Assembly (NCBI GenBank): GCA_030544235.1 | Contig: CM060466.1 | Coordinates: forward strand, 20,973,575 to 21,037,574 | Direction: 5' to 3' | Length of the DNA stretch: 64,000 bases | Source: Lepturacanthus savala | Taxonomy: Eukaryota > Chordata > Actinopteri > Scombriformes > Trichiuridae | Shown: piece by piece, positions 37,040 through 50,900 of the stretch | Numbering within the stretch: the stretch's first letter is position 1 | Layout of the letters: each line of letters starts with the position of its first letter | Program-made: the position numbers and the translations under genes | The notes under the pieces: model-generated | Databases searched by the model: none | The model's input: the letters and a program-made list of their open reading frames with translations, nothing else | What the model was told of the DNA's origin: nothing

Positions 37040-39904
37040 GTCTGTGTCCTTCAGATGACGTAAACTGATTTTTGATAGGGGGTCCTACAAAAACAAGAAA
37101 TGGAAAAAAAAAAAAAAATCCCATCTGGTTATAAGGCAGTAAAGTTTGAAAGTCACCCTGAGAGATAAAGCCCTTCAGCGAGAGATGGAAAGCTCTTGAG
37201 TTTATGAGCTCAAATTAATATCTGATGGTGGTAATAAAACAACACTCAGCCTTCAACGCTTCAGTTTCATGCGGCTGCATCAACAGTCGACAGACACACA
37301 CCTGCACACGCTGCCACAGTAAATCTGCTCCCCAAACAGTTTGGTTCATATTAAGCTAATGTGTATCAGTTTAAGTCTAAATCCAAGAGCTGAAGCAGGA
37401 AATAGTTTGACATTCTTATTAGTGTTGGGAAGTAACTTGAGAAACCTTAGTAGTAATAACATTATTGATTCAATTCAACGATTCCAAAACCTTCACAAAA
37501 CTTTATAAAACAAGTAAAGAAAACCAGACAGTTGACTGTATTATCTGAGTGACTGTAGCTTAGCAAGTAGAGCGGCCCTTGTGACATTTGTGTGTGTGTC
37601 CATTTTTGGTCAAAAGCTAGCATGCTAGTGACAGCATACTGTACTTCTGGGTCCCTAAACTAAACCAGCTAACTCAGACTGAAGCTAATGCTAGCTTACC
37701 AGCTCAGTGCGAGTGCTAGCTTGTAGTAAAGCAGACACAACATTCAACTATGGTAACTTTACCAGAGGCTGCAATCCTCCTCCTACGGTGAAAACTAGCT
37801 GCTTTTTTCACCTCTAGCCCCTGCTCTCCAAACTAACCGCCACCACATCATTCTCTACACTTAAGAGTAAAAAGTAATTAGTGCCAATTCATGTCAATCT
37901 TTCCATCTAGCTGCTGTTTAGACAGCCAACAAGCTGGGCCAGTAATGCTGGAGTAATGAAAGTGAAATTTCAATTTGTAATCTCTTACACATTTTCTCTG
38001 ATAAAGAAATGGTGTTACTAATGAAAGCCTTTCTGTCCAACATTGGTTCAGATAGTGTGGTAAAAAGCAATAGTGTAAAGGTCAGGGACATGGCTGTAAA
38101 AGGAGTTTAATTTCCACAATATTTTTCTCAATATAACCAAATGTCTTCCATACGTTGGGAGACTTTTAAAAAGACTTTGAAAAGACAGAAGTGTGGCACC
38201 CTCTCACATCCAAAGATAACCTGTCACAGACTGTGTCATCCTTCAAAGATGGGGGGATCTTGCAGTGTCACTATTTGCAAGTAAAACTAGATTCCTTTTA
38301 AGATTATTTCCCATCCTGCACGCGGTGGAAATTCACAAGATGAAAAATTTGTTGAACAGCGGAGCAGAAACAGAAGCAGCTTTTGGTCACATCTGCTGAT
38401 TTACAGTGGTTTGTTCTGAAAAACAGCCCAAGAAAATGTTAATTTATTCATTCATTCAACTAAACAACAACAACAACTGTGATGATAAACAACAGACACT
38501 ACACACTGATTGCTCCTGTTTTGTAATTTTCATTTAACGTTCAAAACATTTTTTCCCAAATTAAATCAATAGGCTAACTCACAGCAGTCAACGTCAGACA
38601 ACATTATCATATTTTTATCAGTTAACAAGTTTTTTTTTTCATCTTTCCATTTTCTAGTAATTGAATATAAAAACACTAAAACACTGATAATATATATACA
38701 AGGGTGTGGTTCCTTTATGTGTGTCTAGTGTTTAATCCTTTTATCCTTATGGATTAGCTATAGTTGCAAGCTTTGCATCGGCTGCAACCTGCACTGAAAG
38801 AAACTGATTTTCTGTGTGCGACCTAAGATTTTTTATGATCATTGTAAATATTTCAATGAAGTAGATGGATTGATTGCGGAGGAGATAACGATTCATTGTG
38901 ATTTGAATCGCCTCTGGTGTTAGGTCGAAAATCACAGTGAGCTGGTGAATGGGGTGATATTTTTTTTTCCCCCCAATGCAGCGTCGGTCAATGAGGAATT
39001 GATGAATGTACTTTGGCATTCACGCTTGTGATTTATTATTCATGGAATTCAGCTTTAGTCACTGGGATTCAGACCAAGAGAGCCTCTGCTTCTGTGACAC
39101 ACACAGACACACCAACATGTGACAGGACCAAGCAAAAGTTTGGACAAATCCTCACATTCACTTGAAGGAGAAAGTCTGACCAAAACCTTTTGACTGGTGG
39201 TGTTTCACACACTGGTCATCACTTTATAGTTAGTCAAAGGGCTGCATATTGATTATAAGAATGGAAAAACACAAACACACTAAATGAGATGCTCACATGA
39301 TTAAAATACCTGAATAACTGAAATGGCTTTTTAGCTTTTCAAAAGTGATCTAACTCCTCCTGGTAGCAGTTTGATAGTGCTAAATTTAAGCATTCTACAT
39401 CAGACTGGTGTACTAAAATATAAAACAGGTTTATGGAACACGTGGTAAAAAGAAGGACAGAAGTGTCAGACATTTGGATTCGTGTATATGGGGCCATAAA
39501 CTTAGTCTGGCTCACCGGATGTAGATTGTGGGTATAAACCTGCCTGACTGAAGAGGCTATGTTCATTTTTTATCAGTAAAAGTTGCATATTGTTTGTTAT
39601 ATTGTTTTGTTTTGTATGGTGTTTTCTTTTGCTGGGATCTGCCAATTTTAATGCGATAGCTCATATAATTCAAGGTCATTCAAGTTCGTACCTGCATACA
39701 ATTTTTCCAAGGTCAGTATGGCTGCATCACAGGCTTGGCACACCCTTAAGATGATTGTGATTGGTTTAAAGTCATCAATGTCATTTATGCATTTATAGCA
39801 TACATGATAGTGGGTGCTATGTGAGAGTAGACTCACCTAAACATACCAGGATGTCTGGTTGGTCCACGTCAGGAGGATATGAAAATATGGTGTAGAAGGT
39901 CCAC
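37038..39904. other. Intergenic, no gene recognised
   Basis: Includes GCTAGC-rich sequence (37615-37740) and unique-looking AT-rich DNA. The minus frame at 38747-39019 has no domain. Confidence 0.4.
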
Positions 39905-40370
39905 AGCTTCTAAGCTTCAGTCTATGATTGTCATTTTCTACTTAACCCATTTAAGACCAGATGCTTTTCAAAGATTTCATGCATATAATTATGTCAGTTG
40001 AGTCACTAATAATCATGTTATGTATGTATTATTTCCATTTTATACCATTTTCTTTCCAGAAAATAGCATTTTAATGGCTATAATAGTTGCTGCTTTCACA
40101 AAATTGCCTATAAACAAAATGTACCATGTATAACATTGTTTTGGGGGGATTATTCTAGAGACTTGAATGATTAAATAGATATATACATGCCAGGGTTGAA
40201 AATCATAATAATGTCATCTGAAGAGGGGACAGGAAGTCGAAGACGTCACGTGACAGGACGTAGTTGGGAACTTCAGTTTTTGCTTAAAACCTTTTGTCTA
40301 CGTTGTTTGCTATCATGTCATTAAGAAGAAAAAAGCTGTATGAGTAACGGTAACATTTTTTTTATCTGCC
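39905..40370 (+). mobile_element. Truncated copy of piggyBac-type MITE
   Basis: Parallels the intact element at 58932-59491 over about 430 bp. Shared blocks include TTTCATGCATATAATTAT, GTCAGTTGAGTCACTAA, ATTTTAATGGCT, GGGACAGGAAGT and CTTAAAACCTT. Both terminal inverted repeats are missing, so the copy is truncated at both ends. Confidence 0.8.
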
Positions 40371-40985
40371 TGAGATGCTGCCAAAGGGTTTCTGATATAC
40401 AAATCCTCAAGCTTGATTGTACTAATTGATAATCTGTTATTAGCATTTATGTTTAAATGTGTTAAAAATATGATAACAGTGTTAAAAAGTTTTCTGAAAA
40501 AGAAAACGGAAGTACATATGTCAGGAGAACATAAAATTCCAACCTGTAAAACACCTGCAGCCCTAAAAAGTAAATACCCAAATACATAAAAAATAAATCA
40601 GAGCTAGCATTTCCCATCTAGTGTTGGCATCTGACATCTGATTTCATTCTCTGCCCATCCATTATTTCTCTATCTCTCACTCATTTCTAACAGCTTTGAC
40701 CTGAGTGGGCTGTCAACTTCATTAGAAAAAGAAAATTCTCTACAGATGGATGGATTGATGAAAATATAGGTGGACGATTATGTTGAGAAGATTGTAACAG
40801 AAGTTGTAGGTGAGAAGTGAACAGAGAAGAAAGCCTCCAATCTAAAAAGAATAGAAGGAACTGAGAGAAGAGGCAAAAAATACACTTTGATCCCTTCAGA
40901 TTTTGTTTTATTGTATGAGTATTTTTCCTCCATCATAAAGCCCAGAGGACTCTTTAAAAATCCAGTTGAGATCTCTGAAGGCTTA
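40371..40985. other. Region past the likely mgat5b 3' end
   Basis: No gene or repeat recognised. A second minus-strand AATAAA (plus TTTATT) at 40907-40912 could extend the mgat5b 3' UTR. Confidence 0.4.
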
Positions 40986-41748
40986 TTTATTGAAAAATAA
41001 TCTTGTACCCTTTATCTTTGTCCTCTGTCCTCTTCCTCCTTTCTTTCGTGACCAGAGATGATTGCATTGACCGATGTTGCCTCAGACTTTGGGTTCAGTC
41101 TGATAAATGACTCTGTCCATCACTGGAGGAGTGGGGAAAAAAGCAAAGGAAGATAACCCCGTTGTCCATCATCCCTCGTCCAAGTGCAGAGAGGAGATTG
41201 GATATTGAACCAAGGTTGGCTTCTCCAAGCCGAGCTATTTGAAGCCTCTGTCATGGAATCACTGTATAATCTGGATCTCTCTGCAGTGGAGACACACATG
41301 CCTTCCAGTAAAAGTACATTTAGCATATTAAACCCTTCAGTTTTGGTGACGCGGTTCCAAAAAAACTGAAATTTCACACACTGCATAGGGGTCAACGTCT
41401 TGCAGAAGCAGACTATGTTCCTGTTGTAGGCGGGTTAATGTGAAAGTTTGGTTGTAAAGACACCTGGTGTCCTGGGAATACTGTTCTTACCATTAAACCT
41501 CTCTAGGTTGTTACAGTATAACTCTCAGTCAAAGTCCTCACTTACATCCTGACAGCTATTCAGTCCTGCTCTAAATCCACGCATGCCGGTTCCTGATCGT
41601 CCAACATTTACTGTTTTTGGTTAGGAAACAGCCTCTCTGCACCATCGGATGATTTGTCACAGCTCTGCACCCCCCCGGCCCGTGGCTGCCGTTCCTTTCA
41701 CCAATCCATGTCTTATTCTTCTGTGTCTGCCCTCTCTGCATCCAGTCA
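40986..41748 (-). other. mgat5b: Probable mgat5b 3' untranslated region
   Basis: Runs from the TAA stop to the first minus-strand AATAAA at 40991-40986, giving about 760 bases. The extent is inferred from that signal alone; cleavage would be expected 10-30 bases further on. The signal at 40912-40907 is an alternative. Confidence 0.5.
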
Positions 41749-41947
41749 TTATAGACAGTCTCTGCACAGCGCCACCTGGCCGCGGCGGAAGTCCCTGCAG
41801 GGGCAAAGACGTCTGTATTTGGGGGAGTGACCTGCACAGCTGAAGAGGAGGGGTTCCCGCTGGAGGCCGCACTCCCGCCGCACCACGGAAAAGGCTGGAA
41901 GGATGTGGTTTATCTCGGAGTCGACCACCTCGCACTGCACCTCCAAC
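41749..41947 (-). CDS. mgat5b: mgat5b terminal coding exon
   Basis: The acceptor AACTGCAG precedes G, which completes the split Gly, then 65 codons: LEVQCEVVDSEINHILPAFS, QREPLLFSCAGHSPKYRRLC, PCRDFRRGQVALCRDCL and TAA. Seven cysteines lie in these 65 residues, as in the disulfide-rich tail of the family. A longer 255-codon open frame on the same strand (41657-42424) is an out-of-frame shadow. Confidence 0.95.
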
Positions 41948-44900
41948 CTGCAGTTGATGGAGAAGTGCAAAATATTCTTCAAAGGATATGCCAGAAAATA
42001 CATCCGTAATTAGTAATAAGTCTTTCCTTTTTTTAAATTTGAGATAGGAGAGTTTAATTTTCAGAACCTCAAAAATAATTGGAAAGAAGAGACAGGATAA
42101 TAGAAAGATTTCATCACTTTCATCTTCACTCACTAAAAATGCCAATTTGAGTTGAGATTTAGCAGGGAAGCGGGAAAGGAAGTTAAAAAAAAGTCTGTGA
42201 GGCGGGCAGGAGATGTCAGTGGCAGAGAGATAACTTGTGTCAGAGAACAGACCTGAGCTCCAAGGACGAGTAACAGAACAGAAATGAAGCAGAGCGGCAT
42301 AAAAACTGAGACAGACGTAAAAGAAGGGAAGAAAAATGATGCTCAGAGGATGAAATAAGAGCAAAGAATCAAGAGCTGGAGCTGAAAGCAAGAGACAGGA
42401 GAGGAGAGTTTGGAGGAAAGTCACACAAAGTCTCTGAGCTACAGAAAAGATGGAAAGTCTGAAGCTGGACTCACCTATAAAGTTCCTCTGTTATATAATA
42501 AATCTGACAATGATCAATCCTATAAGGAGCTGTTCACATGCATTTACATAAGCAGTATGCAGCTTAAGAGCAGGTGCAAAGAAAGAGGTTTTACGTGGAG
42601 CTTAAAACAGAAAATGTGTCTTAAAATGAGCTGTCAGGATTTCCAAGGAGTTGTGATGTCACAACTATACAGTCACTGCTGAGATTCATTCATATTAATT
42701 AGCCTCATCCGAGAGCAAAAAAAAAGCAAAAGCGAAGAGATGTAAAACTGTTTAGTTGTCAATAGTAATGTTAGAAGTCATTTTTGAGTATTTCTGTATT
42801 TGGTTGTGGTCACTTTAAGAGACCCAGGAAGTAATCATCAGGAAGAAAAAGCACATGTCTGTGAGACTTGTTTTACTAAGTCTGAGTTGGTCCAGCAGCA
42901 TCTGCATACATCTTATGCCTTTGGTAGCATTGTGGGTATGTATGAGTTTGTTTTATGGCCATTTGTTATAACAGATCATTGTATTTGAGCAAATGTTATT
43001 TATATATATTATTATATATACAAAAGATAATTAATTATATGTTAAAAAATATAATGCTAGTATATTTTGCAGTTAAAAAACAATACATTAAATAATGATT
43101 AATGCATATTACGAGGGCAGCAAACAATATTGAAATTGTATTTGGTGCCGAAAACCAAAAATAGATCTCGTGATGGATCACAACTTCAAATAAAACCTGG
43201 AAAACGTCTATGACACGTGACCTTTAAGTTGAAGATGGTTCACACAATGGATTTCATGATTGTCCTTTTTGAGGGTTGACCATTTTTAGTGGCATCGAAT
43301 CAATAAATTACAATATCAAATGTTTCAAGCTCCTGTGCAGGTGAAGCTAAGTGTAGCATATAATACACATGCCTTTGTGGATATAACAAAAGATCAAAGA
43401 CTGTGAAGAATGGTCCTTAAATAAAAGGTAAAAATGTAAAAAAAAAAAAAGTAAAAAAAAAAACTAACACAGAAAGAATTTGCTTTTACTGTTGCTTCCG
43501 AAAACTCTTTTGTAGGTGGACTCTAAACTTTAAGTGAAACAAAGTACATGTATTAGGAAAAGTTCCCTGTTGGGACTAAACTTCCTAAAGTTCAGCTGCC
43601 ACATACAGTATTGAGTTAGTCAGCAATGTGCATGACTCGTCCTGTAAGTGGACTCTAGTTCATGCTGACGTACCCGCGCAGCGCCTCTTTGTTGTTGATG
43701 AAGCGAAAGTAAGCAGGCTCACAGATGAAACCCGCCGACTGGCACGCCTCCACACAGGACTGTCCCTCCTGAGATACAAGCAGTCTGAGAGAGCTGAGAG
43801 GAGGCCAGACAGGGGGCGCCGTTATGTTGGACGCCCAGCGGAAGGCTGTGGAATTGGGCAGCGGCACAAACAGAGGTCCTGCAATCCTGCTGCCACCAGG
43901 AGAGCCCGGTCTGGAGAGGTTGGCCGGGATGAAGGGAGGCTCTGGGGTACAGAAATCCTAAAGACGAAAGATATGGTAGAGTCAGGTGTGAAAAAATCTA
44001 TAAAATCTGTGTGTTTACTATACTTGAATATACAGCTCTAGTTAAAAAAATAACAGATCACTGCAAAATTATAATTTTTTCTGATTTTACAACTCATATG
44101 TATGTGTTTGGGCAAAAGGAACATTTTTGTTTGAGTATGTAATCTACTGACATTTCCCCCAAATTCCAATTAAAAATATTAGTGTTTAGAGATTATTATT
44201 TTTTTTTTTTAAAGAATGACAAACAGCAGAAAGACAAATGGTCAAAATAACAAAAAAGATACAATGTTTTCAGATCTTTAACAATTCAAAGAAACAATAT
44301 CAAATGCAATATAAAACAACATAATACTAATGTTTACACTTAAGAAGAGTTCAGAAATCCATATTTGGTGCAATAACCCTTATTTTTATTCACAGCTTTC
44401 ATGTGTCTTGGCATGTTCTCCACAAGTCTTTCACGTTGTATTTGGTTCAGGTTTCACCTAATCAGTACCTCTTTAAGCAGAATGAGGTGTGCATGTGTTG
44501 GAATTCAACAGATGCTGGAATAGAAAGGCTGGAATACATGTAGAGATGCTGATTTTAGAAACAAAATGCAGTGGTCTCTTATTTTTTTCCAAAGCTGTAT
44601 AGTGTTATTTACTTCCAGGACTTTATACTGGAAGTGTGAAAAAATCAGATCTGTGTTAAATAATTTGATACCTTTTCTATGATTTCTAAATGGACTTATT
44701 ATTTTAAAAAATTGGGTTTCATTCATATCTTCAGGTAATGTGCATTATCTGTTCACATCCTAATATAGTGTTTGAATTTGTTCCCCAGTTTAAAGACAAT
44801 GGGGATGCATCTTAATACAAAGAGCAGCAGCTCTCTTTATAAAAACAGTAAAGATACTCAGAGTCCAAACTCACAGACAAAGGCTGTTAAGAAACACTCT

Positions 44901-46791
44901 GCGGTTTGTCAGACATCTAGGATTACACAAAGAATATTTCTTTCATTTCAATCCTCCGTCATCATCATCTTCTTCCCCACACTTCTCCACTTTCCGCTTA
45001 CTCATCCCTCCTCATTAGTGTCAGTAGACCTTCTGCTTTAGAGCCGGAGGGCAGATATGTGGTTCATAATGAGAGTTAGCATGTAGATTAATCACAAGTG
45101 GGGGATAGAGACAGTGACACACACACACACTGAGACACATAGAAGCCCCAACACACACACAAGCATAGATGCATGATGTTCTGGGTATTGAATGCACATA
45201 ATGATGAAATATTGAAGAAAGTGGGGATTTTGAGAGCTTGTGAAAATAGTTTGTATGAATATATATAGGAGAGAGAGAGAGGTTACTGAGATTACTGAAC
45301 TAGTTCTACTAAAAAGAGATATTATGTCCAATGCTTTGTGTGAACGGGGCGTCACCTGGTTCTGAATGTAGGCGTGAACTCTCTCCAGCATCCCCTCACA
45401 GGTGTACTCGTAAGGCAGATATGGCTCAACCTGAAAATAACACAGAAAACACACAAACAATGAATTTATCCTTGAAGCCATTCCTTTAAGTTTAAAGTGT
45501 AAACTGTTTTGTTGTCACTTCATTGTTCACAGCAATTGCAATAAATTTTCTCTTCTCCTCGTTAATTTCTGCAGATGAATGTCCCCATTGTAAGATTCCC
45601 GCTATAGCCTAATCACAGTATGCCACCGCCTCAAAACTCATTAGGCTTTATTTGCATACCAATAGATCATCCCCTGCTGTGATGTGCCAGATTTCTAACT
45701 AAAGCACACTTTTGATTGGCCTAATTAGAGATGTGCTGGCAACTCTGCATTCTTCTGTTTTTTTCTCGCTAATACCAACATGGTCAATACGTGGTAACAA
45801 TGTGTCTGACACAATCAAATGATAATAGGCGGAATGTGTAACTGCTGCAAGCAGTAAAGCATGCTGATTTAATAAACTACTTCATGCTGTTGATATTCTA
45901 ATTGGAAATCACTCATATGTATATTTCAATTACAGCATCGTATTTTATTAAAAAAAGGTTAAAGAAGTGTAAGAAAAGAACACTTTTCTTCTTTTAACAG
46001 CAGACTTCAGAGAGATGGAAGAGGCTTGTCGTTATGCCCGAATGCAAAAGACCTGCCTTTGTAAATGACAGACGAGTCAAGACTCACTCAATTGCAGTGC
46101 CAATCTGAAATCAAAGCAGTCTAATGTTCAACCATGTGTGAAATCAGACTTGGCCCACTTTAAGTGAAAAGCACCGAGAAGCAAATATGCAGGGATGATG
46201 CAATTTAAAAAAGTTACGCACACTGCAAATCTGATCAAAGCCTTATGTTAATCTACTCTGTAAAATAGCTGGAGCAGAAAGTAAACACGTGGACATGAAG
46301 AACACACAAACAAGCTCTCTGCAATAACTATCTGAGTTCTACTTTTCTTCCTGTCTCTTCTCCTCTTTGTCTTTACTTCATCTTTCTGTAAGGGTGTGAA
46401 GCTGCAGTCTCTATCTCCATGTGTTTATGTCGTAAAAATGGTGAACACTTAAAATATCGAGAGGATGCTTCAGAATAAGAATCATCTGAACCAAAGCTCA
46501 TGTTTTTTTTATCACATTGTGTCTGTTTGATTCTTTAGGTTTGTTTTTACATTGCGATTATGCAACATGTCTAGTCTGGGTCGTGGTCCTCGTGATAATG
46601 GTTTGGATTAACTGAAAAGTCAAAAAGTCTGAAACAAAGTAGGTGTATGTGAAAGTATCTTTTCCTCACAAAGACAAAGGTCACTAGCTTAGCTTTAGCA
46701 CAGGTGCATTATATATTTAGCTAAATAACAAAAAACTGTTTTAAAATGTCTTCCACAAATTAGAGATCAAACAGTTGGAAAATCCTGTGAT

Positions 46792-46864
<73 letters not shown>

Positions 46865-47930
46865 CACACATGAACAAACACACACAGGGCTTATGGTAAA
46901 GCTTCCTAGCATGAATTAGTAGTAACAGTCCTGCTTCAACACTACTACCTCTTAAACTGCAGATTTCACAATTTCAAATAACTTAAAAAGATTTAGGGTC
47001 ACAGGGGGTCTGCTGGAGCCAATCCCAGCGCGTTATGACGAGAGGCAGGGATATACCACAGATGGTCGCCAGCCTATCATGGGGCACACACACCATTCAC
47101 TCACACATTCACACCTACGGGCAATTTAGAGTTGCCAATTAACCCCAGCATGTTTTTGGACTGTCAGAGGAAGCCGGAGTACCCAGTGAAAACCCACACA
47201 GACAGGGAGAACATGCAAACTCCACACAGAAAGGTCCCAGACCCAGGACCCCACCGTGTCGCCCCCCCTTACAATACAAGGCACAAAAATATCAAACAAA
47301 TCCAAGATATTCAACTTTCCTAAAACCTTCTTCATGTATGATTTTTTTTTAAAACTCACTCATTCTTTCAAGTCTTTTGTTAATTAATTACAACACTGAA
47401 TTCTGAACCACAATGTGGCAACATCGTACTTTAAACAAATGAGGGTCATTGAATTCCAATTGATGTGTAGGAAGAAGCCAGAGAGTCTGCGATGACAGAA
47501 CCAAGATCAGGTCAGAGGGATGGTGGGAGAAAGAAAATACAGAATCCAAAGAGAGAAAAGAGGAGAAGAGGATGAGAATATGGAAACAAAACCAAGGATG
47601 AGAAAGAGAAAAATGATGGAGAGAAAGAAGGAAAGAAAAAGACAAATAAAAATCCAGAGAAAGAGATGGAGAAAGGAGTTATTGGAACATGAGGATTTGT
47701 CAGCCAGCCAGAGATTGCTTTGTCCTGCATGACTGAACAAGAGGCTCTGCCACACACACACTGTGCTCCTGTGTGTGTGTGTGTGGCTTGCAGTTATTGG
47801 CCATAATGTGCAGGTATGGCTCTGTGTGCTGATATGCCTGAGTTGTGCAATTTCAGTGTCAGTGACTTCAAGATCCAATTGTAGTCCTGTGTCTGTGTTT
47901 TTGTGGGTTTACATAAGAGCAAGGAGAATA

Positions 47931-47972
<42 letters not shown>

Positions 47973-50900
47973 GTGTGTGTGTGTTTGTGTGTTTGCGTGT
48001 GTTTGCTCGGGCATTGCGCCTCCAGTGAAGGGTGAAAGGGTCCATCAGCTCTCTCTCAGTGGTCTGACAGTGCAGACGGAGACAGAGCAGTCAACCACAG
48101 CCTCTTAAATGTAGCTTGTCTGACAACACAGACGAGACGGAGAGATGAGAGCAGACACACACACACATACACACACATACAGTCTATGAGTGGAGGAAAT
48201 GGTCACAGAGGACAAGACGCACATAACGCTTGTAATTATCATTTAAAATGTGCACCCTCCACATGCTGAGGGTGCTCCTACAGGTTGGCGGTACAGCGTC
48301 TGGATCAGATCAGATACCGTCTTTGACCTCAGCCTCAGTCCTGTGATTCAATTGCCCTGATTCATTGGCTCTTAGCACACGCTCAGGAAGAGGATTCAGT
48401 GTTATTCTGGTGGCTCTGGAATGCACGAGCGTGTCACAGTTCCCGACAATGATATAGCTACTTTCAGGGGAAACCGGAACAACTCCCAGCTGGAAGGCTC
48501 ATCGCTTTCCAGTGATAGGCCTGAATTTGTGGGTTTGGCCCCTTAACAGGAGCGTTTGGAAAGGTTAAAGATCCCACTTTTCCGGGTTTATCCTCAACAT
48601 GATGTATTTTCAGTTTTATGTACCAAAATAATTTCAATACAATTTTACATCTCCTACAAATCTGAATAGATTTCATCTTTGATACCTTATGTTAATGGGT
48701 CAGTTTTGACCCATATCTTAAATCAGGTGTAAAATACAATTAAAACCATTATCTATCAACCAACCACGATTTTGTTGCGCGACAAATTAAATTTTGTTGC
48801 AAAAATTCGCCAGATTGCGTCCCCGTCTATTTTGTTTTCTCTCATCATCTGTGTGTGTGATCACTGTCACTGCGTTGTACAGCTCTGAAAGTCCGAAGCT
48901 CTGCCGTCATTTCTGGGTACATAATACCGTCTGGAGGTGCACAGAGCTCGGCTGGTTTCTACCGGAGCTCCGCCTGGACGACGCAGCTTCGTTGTCCGTT
49001 GACAAGTAAAAGACTGGCGATAAGTGAATTTCTCGTTGCCATGGAGACGTGGAGCGAATCTCAACGCTGATTGGTTGTCGTGCTACATCATCCTGTGAAT
49101 TCGAATGAAAAGTTCAATATTTTCAACTTGACGCGACAGGCAAATTTCGCGTTGCAAAGCCTGTTTTTTCTCCACTTTGCGCCCATCGCGTCGCGAAATC
49201 GCGTCCATTGCGTCATGTCAATTTTTGTCTGGTGTGAACACCCCTTAAGGTTAATTTGCCTCTATCTATGGTTAAAATATGCCGTGGTCACTTCATCTTC
49301 TCATGAAGGTTAGGCAAAGAGATCTGTCTTTGTGCATCCGCTATTTAAGTGTTTCATAAAACAGAGGAGTCAGAAAACTGACATGTCATGTGCTCCTTGG
49401 CACAGCAAATCTCTCCCAAACAACTGTCCATAAAGACAGCAATAACTTCAGGTACAAAGAGCATGATTCAGTCAGTCAGTCATTTTCTATACCCACTTAT
49501 TCTTCATTAGGGTCGCAGGGGTCTGCCGGAGCCAATCCCAGCGCGTTACGGCCGGCGAGAGGCAGGGATACACCCCAGATGGTCGCCAGCCAATCGTGGG
49601 GCACACACACCATTCACACCTATGGGCAATTTAGAGTCACCAATTAACCTCAGCATGTTTTTGGACTGTGGGAGGAAGGCGGAGTACCTGGTGAAAACCC
49701 ACGCAGACACAGGGAGAACATGCAAACTCCACACAGAAAGGTCCCAGACCCAGGACCAAGGAGGTCTTGAACCTCGACCTTCTTGCTGTGAGGCAACAGC
49801 GCTAACCCCTGCCCCACCGTGTCGCCCGATTCAATTTCACATAACATAATCACATAATTCAATTTTCATTGAATCGAGCTTCCAACGAAGTCTTTTTTCC
49901 CCTCCTCCTCACAGAAAAGGAAGAAACGCTGCGCTATTAAACGCTATTATGTGGCAAACACAGCAGCCTTCGGCCCACTGGCTGTGTGAAGCTGCTGTAT
50001 TACACAGCCACAGTATGTCTCAGCGGGGGAGGACTCCTCTGCCTAACTGCTAAACATGGGCTAAGGCTCACACATATGCATGCACGCCTTGTGTGTTTGG
50101 AGTTACATATGCGTCTGCATGGCCACATAAGCAGTACATGCAAATGAGTGGGAGTAAATAATCACACAGCGTTTGTACTACAGATAACACCTTTCCTCTA
50201 ATCTCCATGTACACTACTTCTAATCTGGAAGAAACTATTACAGCACGTTTAAAGCATCATGTAGACAGCTGCCTTCTTCTTGCACATGATCAGTCATTGC
50301 CCTTCATGAAGTTGTATTTGATACTTTGTTGGAGTGTTACATTGGTGATGATGGGTTATTAGATGGTAAAATGGAACTAAATATTGGAAAATCACTTAAT
50401 TCATACATTTAATTTGTCAACATTATTGTGTGCATCTCCATGTAGGACACACCATTTGAGACACTGCTTCCTTTAGATGTTGCACTATTGATCCAGTGCC
50501 TAATCTCTCATTCAAAGTGTGTCATGTCAGGTTTGCACTTGATGCACCTGTTTTTGTTTTTTATATAAAGAAAAGCATCTTAAGTCTTATATAGAAAAAA
50601 TACTTAGTCCGAGATATAAAAGGTTTATGTTGTGGTTATTTTGGAGTTCAAAATGTGCCTGGTTGGCACATCAGTTTTTGATTTTAATGAGAACGGAAAG
50701 GATTCAGAACACTCCTCAATTTTTCATTTCCCTGTCTGTATGTCCATCTCTCTGTCTCTCGACGCTTTTCACATTTTCATCCACTTTTTGTGGGCTTTCC
50801 AGAAAGATTTAATCACCTCCATTCACTCCTTAATTAACCTCTTTTTCACTCTTGGCACTTTCTTGCACCCTCATATTCTCTATCAGCCCACATTTCCCAT

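Noticed and set aside
36737..37124. Open frames on both strands across the (CA)44 repeat
   Set aside because: Poly His-Thr and Cys-Val translations of a microsatellite.
41657..42424. 255-codon minus-strand open frame, the longest in the window
   Set aside because: It is out of frame with the true mgat5b terminal exon, extends through its acceptor into the intron, and has a low-complexity Leu/Ser/Phe composition.
47507..47878. Minus-strand frames of 81-123 codons
   Set aside because: Pyrimidine-rich strand of a simple purine tract giving Phe/Ser/Leu runs.
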